From NCBI GenBank assembly GCA_905221605.1, contig CAJNDS010000521.1:41001-105000 (forward strand): 64,000 bases of DNA. The letters are read 5' to 3'. The notes under the pieces are model-generated. The model did no database searches. It saw nothing but the letters and a program-made list of their open reading frames with translations, and was not told where the DNA came from. Numbering within the stretch: position 1 is the first letter of the stretch; each line of letters starts with the position of its first letter. Positions 27,682-38,442 of the stretch are shown here, in pieces. Source of the DNA: Symbiodinium natans. Lineage: Eukaryota > Sar > Dinophyceae > Suessiales > Symbiodiniaceae. A program made the translations under genes and the position numbers.

Positions 27682-29890
27682 TCATTGGATGACCCAGAGA
27701 TGTTGCTCTCCTCCTCGCCCGAGCCTCCCAGTGCCATCATGGCCACACTCACCGCCGATGCCACGGACTTGCGCCAAATTCTCTTCATTCTGATTGCTAG
27801 CTGCTGCTTTAGAACTTGGGGCTGCCTTTGGATTGCTTTTTGTGGGTGCTGCTTGGCTCGATGTGCTTCGACCATCTCCATGCTTGTACTTGCAACGATC
27901 ACCCAAGCGACAATTTCCCGCCTTCCATGCCTTGCACTCCTCCTGACCTCCCGCTGGGCCTGCCTTCGGAGGTGGCCCTTTTGGATGCCGCTTTCGGATT
28001 AGCAGGTGCATGTTGATAGTAGCATTTGTCACCACACTTACAGGATCTACACTTCTGTATAAAAGGACAAGGCTTCTTTTCAGTGGTCCTGGCCTCCTTA
28101 GCCTTTCCCTTGCCCTTTCCTTTGGCAGCTTGAGGATCCGGGTCACTGTTCTTGCTCGCCTTCACGTGCTCATCTGCCGTGAGGAGTTGAAACTGTTGTT
28201 CAAGCAATGCAATCATCTTTTCCACACCTTCTTTGCTCGGCCGAAAAACCTGAGGGGAAGTCCTCAGGAGCCCCAAGAGGGTACGAAGTCGTTCATGGCG
28301 TCGTTCAAGATTCTGGCTCAAACTTCCCAATGCCGCCAACTCTTCAAACGGGTCAACTTGAGGCAATGATACCGCCGCAACTCGTGCCCGGGCCAGTCTC
28401 CATCTTCTAAGCACGCTCAGCCCTTCTTTAGCCGTATTCACTGGCTTCAGACTGCACACGGCCGCTCCTCCTCGCTGGAGTGTTTCTAGCACCCCCGCCA
28501 AGAGCTCCACCGATCTCATGCGATGACCCTCCTCGTTGCTCTCCAAAACGCTGTTCTTTAAATCTGCTGGAAGCAGAAGGAGGACACATTTCGGACCTGT
28601 TCCTGGACAAATTCCCTGAAGGAGGTTGCCACACGCAGCCCTCATCCCCATTTCCCACGGTTCGCCCCCACCCCACCTTGAGGTGCGGGACGTCTTGTAA
28701 TAGTTTCCATCTTCCATAGTGTATTGCCTGTGAATCTTGCCCACAGTGCCTGCTGCTCCTGTCGATGGTGGTGCAAAATTCGCTGTAGGTGCCTCGCCAC
28801 TCTCTCCTGGCTTTTCCGAAGTAAGCGAGTGCCGAAACCCGCATTCACTGATTGCCCGGAAACATGTGAAGCATCATGACCAGGGTTACCCTCTGGCTGC
28901 TGCGCGCTCAGCTGGCCTCCCAGGCCAGGTGGGGTGGAAGTCGGGAACCACCGCCACCAATCTTGCTCATACTGATCAACTTCTGGCTCCGCCATCACAG
29001 GTTCTTTTTTTTCCTGTGTGTACATGAAGTGATACTCGCAGAGAGATTGCAGATTGTCAAAGTCCTGCTCCAGGGTGGTTTGTTTATCCACCACCTCACG
29101 AACGGATGTCCTCGTGTCCTCAATCAAGCGGTTCGTTACCTGATGATTTTCGGTCACGATCTGGCTGAGCTCTTCGACCCGTGCCAAGACATCTTGTGTT
29201 GATGGACCCACCGGAACCGTGGAGCCCATTCCCTCCACGCCTGAAGGATGTAGGTTGCCCATGCCGTCCTGGATAGCCGATTCCAGCTGATCCTGTCGTG
29301 CTGACATAGCATGCTGACTTCCTTTCAACTCCTTAACGAAGATCAAATTCCCCTTGAAGCTTGATGATGTGGGCCTCAACCTGGGCCTGCCACTGCTGCG
29401 GGCCCAGCTTCGGTGCCTGGCTCATGGCTCTGGTCTCCTCTAACTGGATGCGCGTCTGCTCAAGCTCCGTGTGTAGATTCGCATTGTCCTGAGCAAGACG
29501 AGCGAGCATCTCGTTGTATGCATCAAGGCTTTGCTGCACACGTCCCAAATTTTCTACTACCACATTGTAGCCTCCGGCCAACGAAGTAGTCGCATCGCCA
29601 AGGATGTTAGTACAGTATTGGAGGCGGTCGTGAAGTTCCACAACCGCTGCCGGGAGATCTCCAACTATCGCACTGTCCATGGCACCCTGCTGTCTGAATT
29701 GCTCCAACACCTGCACTGGGATATCGATCCTCGTAGCCTGTGTCAAAGTTGCGCTAAACGGAGTGGTAAGGCCCGAAGAAGAAAAGGGGTGTGTTGCTGC
29801 TGGGGGCCATGCTGGTGCAGGTGAGCTTGGGCTCATAACCTGTCGGTTATGAGATGTGGGGAGTGGAGGTGTGAGTGCTGCTGAACCCAC
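27682..29890 (-). pseudogene. Gag-like gene with two CCCH knuckles, broken by about three frameshifts
   Basis: Four overlapping minus-strand frames (29890-29333, 29379-28642, 28744-27899, 28146-27682) read as one protein if the frame is switched in each overlap. Part 1 has a Pro/Ser-rich start and a coiled coil (LDAYNEMLARLAQDNANLHT). Part 2 continues helical (RVEELSQIVTENHQV). Part 3 has a Lys/Gly linker (AKGKGKGKAKEA) and CPFIQKCRSCKCGDKCYYQH. Part 4 has CKAWKAGNCRLGDRCKYKH. Coiled coil plus basic region plus paired CCCH knuckles is typical of dinoflagellate LTR-type gag proteins as I recall them. The shifts make it a relic. Confidence 0.6.
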
Positions 29891-30019
29891 AGCTTGGTCC
29901 TAGGGGAGGGTAACGACCCTGAACTTCCCTGGAAGGTGAGGAACGAGAGCAGAGCAAGCTGGGGAAGGAACCCGATCCCAACCCTGGGGCCTCTGGCCTG
30001 ATGGTGAACACGCGCAATG

Positions 30020-31160
30020 ATGCTTATGATGAATCGTGCGACAGACTGATGATGCCCCGTTTTATATGATGAACGCCCCGAGTGCAACACTTGGCCGCAC
30101 TCCTACTTGCTGCAGCTGCGGCTGCAGTGTCTGCAATGACGATGGTTGCAAATCCCGAATGTGGAGCCCAAAAGACCCAAAAAGAAAAAACCCGATCCCA
30201 AGTTCGGGGTTTTCTGCCCGGGCAACCGCCACGGCAGCCTTCGGACTCTTTTCGCTCGTCACGGGGACTTGAGCCAAAGATCAAAATATCTTGGCATGAC
30301 TGTGACATGCCTTGAGGGATTGAAACACATGTTAGGAGCATGAATCTCTGGTTGAACATCAACAGAAGAGCAGTGCCAAGGAGGTCGCTCAACTGCACGA
30401 GTTCCCCATTAGCATTGGCCGCGTTGGCGAGGGGCAGTGAGAGATGACGACTCGCGGCAAGTGCGCGTGCGGTTGCCAAGGACAGCCTCGGCGCAGCTGG
30501 GGAGGGGCTGAGCGGGAGCGGCTACGACTACGAGCGAGGAGTCGGATGAGCCGCCGAACTCAACCCGACCACAACGAGCTGGCACTGTGCGGGACAGCAG
30601 AGGAGCTCGGGGTATGTCCGCTCTTTGGCCTTGCTAGCCGCACGCAGGGCAGCGCCGGCTGCAGGCGGATCGCAGAAAGGTCCAGGAGGCCGTTGGCGAT
30701 GACCTCTTTGCGCCGCTTGAGGTCCCGCAGGAGCACGTTGGTGGCGACCAGTCACAGGCGGCGAGGCATGTTTGCAGACACGAGCGGCGGCTCGTTCGAG
30801 CGGGACCTTTTCCCGCGTTCCAGATTGATTTTTTTCCTCACGCCTTTTTCCCACAATCCACACGGTCCCAATGCAGCAGGGGCTCGGGCGGGCGGCCCAT
30901 AGTTCACGCGGCTAGGCGGGAAGCCAGGGGAGGCAACAGAGGAGTCAGCGAGAACATCGCTGAGCAGTGGAGGTTCGCCGTCAACATTGGCGGTGTGGGC
31001 GATTTGCCAAAAGAGCCAGCTGGTAGCAAAGGACCTTGCTGCGGCAACCAACTACAACCCCGACCATCGTCCAACGAAGGGACTCTACGTTTCCCGCATT
31101 CCAAATTGACCCCGTTCCCAAACAAAATCACACAATGGTAAGCATTCGATGGACCTCGCA
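30020..31160 (-). pseudogene. Two decayed 3' ends of a dinoflagellate LINE family
   Basis: Minus-strand fragments recur in slightly different form: ANAANANGELVQLSDLL (30370-30430) and AHTANVDGEPPLLSDVL (30945-31010) are the same terminal segment, and KERTYPELLCCPAQCQLVVVGL (30550-30640) is the segment that normally lies about 150 residues before it. At least two truncated copies are therefore stacked head to tail. Frames between them are interrupted. I recognise the family from dinoflagellate RT proteins recalled from memory. Confidence 0.5.
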
Positions 31161-31172
31161 TCCGAGGTCCAT
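31149..31172. repeat. Perfect 10-bp palindrome with a 4-base loop
   Basis: ATGGACCTCG, then CATC, then CGAGGTCCAT. The arms are exact complements. It lies between LINE relics. It could be a terminator-like or foldback structure, and no function is evident. Confidence 0.8.
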
Positions 31173-31584
31173 TGTATCAAAATCGATGGGGACATCGTCT
31201 TCCGCGAGCTTTGTGAGGGCCCCTTGAGGTTGCGCATCCATCTTTTGACGGGAATTTCCATACACCCTTTTCCGCGTAAATCAAAAGTCGGGAGGACGCA
31301 TCCACGTTTGCTCCGCAGCCGGGTGGGCCACAACGGCTTGGCGGACTGGCGAGGGGAGACGCAAGCTGCGGCGCAGGGCAACCGGCATGTCTTGGGGCGG
31401 AAACGTGGTTGGCGAGCTCGCTTGGTATGGTGCTTGCGGGGCAGCTTGTGGTCGGAGCAATGCGCAAGCGGCCAGCGTCATGGAAAACAGCAAAATAAAC
31501 TGCGTTCGCGAAAGTATTGCGTATGCGACACCATGCCGCCGCCAGCCAGGTGGCCCGTCGGTCTCGGTCTGGGCCAAAACCTCG

Positions 31585-33170
31585 TCAATCGGTCGGGGTT
31601 GCCTCAATCACCTGAAGCAGCCTGTCGGGGTGGCGGGAAGCCCTGACGACTTCAACGCAAGAAAAAACAATTTTGCCAGCGTTCGGTTTTGTTTTTCCGC
31701 AGGTCGTCCCAAGCCCCGGTCCCTGTACAAGCCTATGCGTCTGCTCACGCTGCGCACGGCGCGACACGGCTCGTGGCCCAGTATGAATCCGCAAGGGCTC
31801 GGGCTCAGCCAGGCAGCGCCGCGACGGAGAGAATGCCACTCCAGCGCTGCACCCCGGCGCTGCCACGTAGGGCCGCAGGCGCCCCCGCCGCACGTGCGCG
31901 TGCGAGTAGGCGGACGAACTGGGTTGCCTCGCGCGACGTGCGCTGGGCGGCTTGGTCGAGGGCAGAGCCGGTGCGGTATCTGCACCGGCCGGTCCTGCCA
32001 ACAGGGCTGACTATGGTGGCATCGACGGCGAGCTGCGCACCATGCAAGAGTGGCAAACCATTGCACACGACCTCGATGCGCCTGGCGTCTTGCACGGAGG
32101 CATCGAAGTTCATGACGGCAAAACGGACGTTCTGGGCGACACAAGCGCCCGCCTCGCGGCAGACGCGGGCCAGCGCCCGCTCAAGCGGGATCGCCCGGGC
32201 GGGGAGCACCCCAGCAGTAGCGCAGTGCAGGCTGCGCGATGGTCGCCCCAATTCTTCAAGCTGGCCGCGCCAATGGCAATGCCTGGGCGCCAACGGGAGG
32301 GGCAGGCGCAACCTACGCAGCAGGAGTACACGGAATTGTGCGCTGGGGATGACGACCTCCTCGTGCGTAGGCAGCACGTTGAATTGTTGGAGCGCAGGTA
32401 TCAGGCAATGCAACCGGCGAAGTGACCGGTGAAGGGTACAATGGCCACGGAAAGTGTACACTGTGTACACTTGACATCAGCGAAGGACTGCCGAAGGCCA
32501 CGCCAAAGTTCCCCAATCCAACGGAAGGTTTGCCAAGCTTCTCGCCCTGTGGAAGCACTGCCCACACCGGTCTGTAGCCGTGTTCTGCCCACGATGCAAC
32601 GACCTGCGGATGGGCCGATCCGAGTGTGAAGCACAAAAAGCCCTGCCTGGGCAGGATCACCCAACACATGCCCCAAGTGCATCGCATCCGCACGCGCACG
32701 TCCGCAGGGCAGCGAAAACGTCGTCCGTTCCAGGGGCGACGGCTGCCGGCGCCGCACGCTCGTTGCCTCGTTATTCGCATCGGTGGTGACCCTGGCACGA
32801 CGGGCATGCGGCCTACCAACCGAGGCTCGCGCTGCGACCGGCAAGCTCTCCCAACGGTTGGCCAGGAATTCGCGCGATCGTTGGAGAAGCGCGTGGGGCA
32901 GCATGCGTGGCACGAGCCGGAAAAGTTTCCATGGTAGGCCTCCCGAGCACGAACTGCTGCACGATGCTGCACGCCTACGACACCAACCCACAAGAAGACG
33001 GGCATGCTTTGCAATGTTGGCAAAGGCATGCCAAACACGGAAGCGAGGTCAACGGCGTCGATGCTCGCCCAGGCATGCGCCGGCACGCCCGCAAAAAGCC
33101 GAGTTGCTGGCACCTTGTGAGGCTCCTGCGAGCGTGCAACCCCTGGCGCGCGGCAGCGCCGTCCAAACAC
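31585..33170 (-). pseudogene. Decayed LINE fragment, internal deletion
   Basis: The 3' part (31805-32470) has LRRLRLPLPLAPRHC, ATAGVLPARAIPLERALARVCREAGA, DARRIEVVCNGLPLLHGAQL and AVDATIVSPVGRTG, a common C-terminal stretch of dinoflagellate LINE proteins. The 5' part (32800-33170) has WASIDAVDLASVFGMPLPTL, SMPVFLWVG and KLFRLVPRMLPHALLQ, which in intact members lies before the RT. The RT itself is missing, so this copy is internally deleted, and several frame changes are present. The GC content is clearly higher than in the neighbouring DNA. Confidence 0.6.
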
Positions 33171-33283
33171 GCACAGTCACATGGCTTTCCCGCGCGGCGC
33201 CAGACGCGCGAAACCGGCTGAGCATCCGCGGGCAGCGCAGCGCAGGCGCAGCGGCGAGCCCGGTAGTGGCCTGCTAGCGTTCT

Positions 33284-34165
33284 TTGACAATCCGTATGTC
33301 CGTTTGTCGGGATCGCCCAAGAAGAAGGCCTCATCGCTTCCAAAAGGGGTCCGATAGTGGTCCGATCCAGTTGTGCACCTGCCGGCGCCTCTCCAAGCCG
33401 TGCCTGCAGGCCTCCTCGACTTCCAGTCCAATTCGCCGGTCGTGCTCACCGATGCCGCCGTCGCCCAAGCTCTGCCGAGACGTAGCACCGCTGCCAAGCT
33501 GTCGGGCGTGTGACCAGCGGCCATTACCAAGTGTTGCTTGACGACGCTGTCTCGTGTCCCGCAGCCTCGCGACTGCCTCGCGCGGTTCCTTCGACCAGGC
33601 GACCCGCCAGTTCGCATGGCAGACCCGCCCTGGTACTGACGCTGAGTCGGGGATGCTGCGGGCCGCTGCCGACCTTGACCCTGCGGCCACTGTCATGTCG
33701 CTCGATGCAGCGCGTGCAATACGGTGTCGCGCGTTGCCTCACAAACTATCGCAAGTCGCTCCGTCGTTTCTTGCCCTTCGTGCGCTTGTGGTATGGGAGC
33801 CGTCCATGTACTACTGGTGGAACGCAGAAAGCCAGCGACGCGCCCTACGTTCAAGGCGAGGCCTGCTGCCCTTGCACGACGTTCGACGAAAAACTGCGTC
33901 CCGGCGTTTCTCGTGGCCTTCTTGGATGACGTCCAGAATACCTCGTCAATCGTCGTCACTACACCTGGGCGTGCGCCAGAGGCACTCGACGCACGTTTTC
34001 CATCGAGACGCACTGGCGTTGCTGCCAACCTCAGGAAAACGGGCTCCCCCGCGCGTCGCCGAACTCGGAGCGGGCGTGTGGTGTGGCGACGCCCCCGAGC
34101 CCGAATTTGTTGCCCTTGGTAACCCCATCGGGCATCCGTGATTTGTCGAAACCCACATACCGCCC
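33284..34165 (+). pseudogene. Decayed LINE RT fragment in opposite orientation
   Basis: Plus-strand pieces of the same family follow one another in changing frames: ADLDPAATVMSLDAARAI (block A), KLSQVAPSFLALRALV and FVRLWYGS, MYYWWNAESQRR, FLDDVQNTSSIVV (block C, LDD), then RVAELGAGVWCGDAPEPEF and VALGNPIGHP. At least four frameshifts separate them. It faces away from the minus-strand relic at 31585-33170, the two meeting near 33.2 kb. Confidence 0.6.
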
Positions 34166-36000
34166 ACATAAAAGGGCGCATGCTTAACGAGGCGAGGCTG
34201 CAAAAGCCATCAAGAGCCGCCGTCAGCTTTGAAAGTTGCCAGACACACACCATGGGATCGGCTTGCCGATGCCCCTCCCCCAACATCAAACCAGCCCGAC
34301 GACCGGCCTGCTGACTTCACTCCGGGCTGGCAGCGCAGTGCTTCCCTTGTCCTTGACGCTGCATTCGCTGGATGTCATGCTGCTTGAATCCCGTTCCGAA
34401 ACTTCCGCAGCCAAGGTCTTCACGGCCCTGCCTACCATCCCCGAGGTGCAGCTCGAACCAGTTCTGTTCCGAATGTTGCTGCTGTGCTGCGCTTGCAACT
34501 GCCCCTGGTCGCTGCCCTGTGCCCGTGCCGGCGCTGCTTGGAGAAAAAAAAAAAGAAGTACTTTTGGCGACCACCGTGCCTCTTGCTTTTGCTTGGGTTT
34601 GTTGCGCGTCAATTTGGAACACGGGTTACGTTAAAACTTGCGATTGGCAGTGATTTTGCTGCGCCCCGGTGATGTTTTTGCGGTGTTTTCGCAAGATGGT
34701 TTTCCGAACTGTGCTGGAAATACCGGTGGTTTTTCTACAGTGGTTTTTCTAAGGCGTCGGCTTTTTTTGACTCGCGGCCAGCGATAGCTGCGAACGCATC
34801 TGCCCAGGATGCGAGACAAGTGTTCTCAACTGAAACACGAGTGCTGTTCTCAGAATTTGTCATCGCGCAAAGCTCAAGTTCAGGTCTGCCCACGAGTTTC
34901 CCTTCGTGTTTTTTTTCATGTCGCGTGGCTGTGCGGCGGCTGTCTTGGATGAGCTGGCCAGCTTCTGGGTTCGATCCAAAGGGAGCCTCGGCAGCTAGAC
35001 TTGTCAATCCTGGGCATTTTTCCAGTGCTGTGTAATAGAGGGGCTGGGCTGTGGCTGTGTGACACGTAGAGGACTGCTAGCAGATGCAGGGCGGTCAAAC
35101 GCCGTCAACATTTCAAATGTCAGGTAAGCGGTTGCATTGGTTTGAACTTGACGTAGTCTCAACTTGCCGGGCTTTGCAAGGACAAAGCTGGGCTTGCGTA
35201 ATTCAACGTATTCCAACGTGCCACGACATGCCGGACAGGGCTATGGCATTGCACAGTAAGCAGCCGGACTTGAAACATGTGGCCACGATCATCCCTGGCT
35301 AATGCTGCAGGCCATGGATCGTATGAATCGTGCGTCCGTTTGTCCGATGGATGTTCCATTGGTACTGTTTTCCTCCGGACCTGATCATGGATGATTCCCA
35401 GGTTGCGCATGCTTTTTATAATAGGGCAACTTTATACACGCTGCCTTTATGATGCAGGGAATCTGCTTGTTGAAGAAGAAACATGCCATGCCAGCCTGTG
35501 CGCACACACCTCCAGCCAAGGACGCTCAAGACTCCGGATGTGGATTCGCATCATATGCTTGGCGTCCTTGCGGCATAGCAACTCACATGTTGCAGGTTTC
35601 CCCGAGGGCCCAACTTGTTGCATTTATCGGACAATCCCAAGAACCACTGAATCGGGAGCTGAGGACCAGAAGAAGAATTGCGCTTTTACCACCGCTCGCA
35701 TTTCGAGCCTTGCCCCACGTGGTATAGGGACAATAGAGGGATTGGAGCCTGAGGGGTTGATCAGCGTGTGATTAGAATCTGATTGGAGACGTAGGCTGGG
35801 TATACGTGCTGAGCGCCTTGGCCGTGCCAGACTTTGCGGAAAACAGGGCTGGTTTAGGCGACCCGCCCCGGCCTGGTTGTCTTCATAAGCAGCCAAACGT
35901 TTTGTAGAGACCGACATGACATCGTGTCTTGAGCACCGAGAGCTTCCATTCCCCACAATGTCTGAAAGACATGGACATGTGGTTTGGCCGAAGTGCTGAA
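34166..36000. other. No recognised gene
   Basis: Frames are short and motif-free on both strands. A plus-strand piece near 34915-35000 (GCAAAVLDELASFWVRSKG) looks protein-like and might be an exon, but nothing links it to others. There is an A10 tract at 34543-34552. Confidence 0.4.
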
Positions 36001-36375
36001 CCCGCCTGCTGCCAAAGTAAGAAAAGAAACCCTTTACCAAACGAGGCCACATCTCAGTGGGGTTGGTTGGCGGGTACACATTCCAGGCAAAAAAGGGGTG
36101 GCACAGCGTTGGGGTGATTCGGTGGAAAACTGTTCCAAAGCTCCTACGGCTCCAGGCCTGCGCGGATTCCGGTGGTTCAGAAAGGCCTCATTTGTGCCCT
36201 CGGACTTCTTTGGCGCTAGAGCGGCAGCTTTCCAAGGAGCCTTGGGCGTTGTCGCCGCTCTTGCTGGACAACGAGGTTGCAGTAACCAGCTCGCATCATG
36301 GCGGCAAGCCTGGGAAGCATGCGTCAACAATCTGGAGTTCGTGAGTTTTCAAAAAAAAAGTTTTCGTGAGTTTTC

Positions 36376-36753
36376 ATGAGCTCGCAATCAAGTCTATTTT
36401 CGAAGCGTTGGAGGCGGCTTGTTGTCACCGAAAGCTACGTCACAAGATTGGACTTCAAGCGCATGGGCTTTCCAACAGATGCACCTTGGTTTGCGACACG
36501 AAAGCAGGGAATGCGCTTTGGCAGGTTGCTGGCCTTAAAGCACAAGGTCCGAAGTTCAACATGTGATGCTCCGCTCAGGCTTGTGACAGCTGGAAGCAGG
36601 AGTCATTTAATCGCGAGGTTGTCCGAGGCCAGCAGACAGGAAGGCGAGTGCTGCATATGTTGCATTACTGTTGCATTGCAGGCTACGAAGCGACGCGTGT
36701 GGTCCCAAAGCTCTGGCAGGCTGTGGGTCGAACATGGGCTTGAGCTGCTATGA
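36376..36753 (+). CDS. Candidate exon of an unidentified gene
   Basis: A 125-codon frame of natural composition (LVVTESYVTRLDFKRMGFPT, FATRKQGMRFGRLLALKHKV) that ends in a Cys-rich piece. It precedes the better supported exon string that starts at 37402. A second frame just upstream (35984-36379) also looks protein-like near GARAAAFQGALGVVAALAG. No family recognised. Confidence 0.35.
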   Translation: MSSQSSLFSKRWRRLVVTESYVTRLDFKRMGFPTDAPWFATRKQGMRFGRLLALKHKVRSSTCDAPLRLVTAGSRSHLIARLSEASRQEGECCICCITVALQATKRRVWSQSSGRLWVEHGLELL

Positions 36754-37001
36754 GTTGCTGTTTGGCGTACTGCAGCGGACAAGAACATGTTTGTTGGTTT
36801 CAAGGACGTTTAGTGCAGGCAGGATAGCTGCAACAAAGTTGGAATTGCCCCAAGTACTCTGCCCCGTTGTGCGCTGCTAACTGACGCTTCCCTGAGCTTT
36901 TCGTGCCGTTACTGGGCCTGGCCTGGTGTGCCTCGGAAGAAGTACCAATCACGGCCAACGTAAGCCAGAGCCGAAAGGGGCCCATGCTGCACATGAGAGT
37001 G

Positions 37002-37090
37002 TGTGACATAGTGACGTACTGATTTTGTGACGCGGTGACGTCTGACTTAGTGACGTATTGACGTCGTGACGTAGTGGCATCGTGACGAAG
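37002..37090. repeat. Degenerate TGACGT tandem repeat
   Basis: Eight or nine imperfect units of 8-10 bp with the core GTGACGTA occur in 89 bp. TGACGT is the half-site or core of CRE/bZIP sites in other eukaryotes. Whether it works here is unknown, and it may be a simple-sequence expansion. Confidence 0.7.
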
Positions 37091-37401
37091 CATGACATAG
37101 CTCTGTTTGGGAGCACAAGGCAACACAAGGAACACAACTCCCCAAACTCAGGTACGCTGGTGATTCTGGAAAAACATCCGAATGTTCTTGATATGCTCCA
37201 TGATGTCGTCATCATGCTCCCGATTGAACATGCTCTCTGGCTGGCTGGTGGCACCTGTCGAAGCCTACCAGTTTGCCACTCCGATCGGTTGGCAGCTGTT
37301 TGTTCCCGGCCCAGGGGCCCAGCATCACCATCTAGTCCGAAGACATGCTCAAGACACAAAGTAAGATCCGCCTGAAGTCTTTGTGTGATCTTGTCTCGCA
37401 G

Positions 37402-38040
37402 GCAGGTGCAGGTCAGCAGGCCCAGTGTCAGCTTTCCAGAGGACTTGCGTTGCTATGCTAGACGTGGAACGAAAAGCAAAACTTCCGCAGATATCGGTGG
37501 ACATCCTGTGGCAGCACAGTTTGACAGTTGTTCCTGGAGTTGTGGTAATTCAAAACTGCTGCACTTGCTGGTGTTTTAGGCACATCTTGACATAGCGTCA
37601 AGGCAAGCCTGCCTTGCCATGCCTCGCGAGGTGCAAGCACGCATGCGAACAGATCTCAGGCAAACATTCTGTCGCCGCGCCGCTTCGATTGGCCTCGGGG
37701 GTCGCCCAGCTGCATCGACCTTCTTGCTTAGCCTGCTCCACTTATCCGCTGCTTGACTGCCCTGCCAGGCAATCAAGAAGAAATGGCAGTCGGTAAGCGG
37801 CTTTCCACCTGCTTTGGTGGAAGTAGCTGGTGGCTTGGCTCAGAGCTCTGGGTTGGAACCGGTTTTCGCTCCCCTACCGAAATTTCAAGAGATGCAATGC
37901 AGGGAGCCGTCAGCAAGTTGCACGTTACAGGCTACTGTAGCTGAGATGCATTCGAGTGTATCTCGGCTTCACGGGATCTTGGGGAGCCGTTGCCCAAAAA
38001 GCGAAACTTGGTTTGCTGTAAAGGTCTTCGGCCAGAAGCT
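37402..38040 (+). CDS. Exons of an unidentified host gene, with an in-frame TGA
   Basis: Exon one starts after TCTCGCAG (37394-37401) and reads ...FQRTCVAMLDVERKAKLPQI...LTVVPGVV, ending at GTG|GTAATT (37544/37545). Exon two starts after TTTTAG at 37580 in matching phase and reads AHLDIASRQACLAMPREVQA...STFLLSLLHLSAA, then meets TGA at 37754-37756. The same frame continues LPCQAIKKKWQS...FPPALVEVAGGLAQ...MHSSVSRLHGIL to a stop near 38040. Matching phases and canonical GT/AG support real splicing. The TGA may be a small unrecognised intron, a Sec codon (it would give U-x-x-C), or an error. No family recognised. Confidence 0.45.
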
Positions 38041-38442
38041 GTGAACTCGCAAGTCCGGCCTCTGAAAAAAGCAGCCTTTGTGTATGTGCCAAAGGCCATC
38101 AACGCAAGAGGTACCGAACAGTCAGCATCCTCCAGCCAGGCGTGGGCGTTGCCGTAATTGTAACTTTTTCCGACCATATCCAAATTTGCATCTTGGCGTC
38201 TCAAGCCTGAGCTTGTGCTAATGACGCTATCCACTGTTCCTTTCGCCTTCGCACAGACCCGGCACCGCCCACAGCAGCTACAACCACCTTGCAGGCTGCG
38301 CAGACAAGCAGGCACGCGGAACCCGCAGAAGATTGACCTTTAGTCCAACTTGTGAAAGAGAACCAGCGCACGACATAGTTCGTCCCGGACAGGTCCGGTG
38401 AACTCACTGCAGGCGCGGCTTTATCTCGTTTTTTGCTCGCAG

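Noticed and set aside
31689-32432. 247-codon plus-strand frame
   Set aside because: It is antisense to the recognised LINE C-terminal segment on the minus strand.
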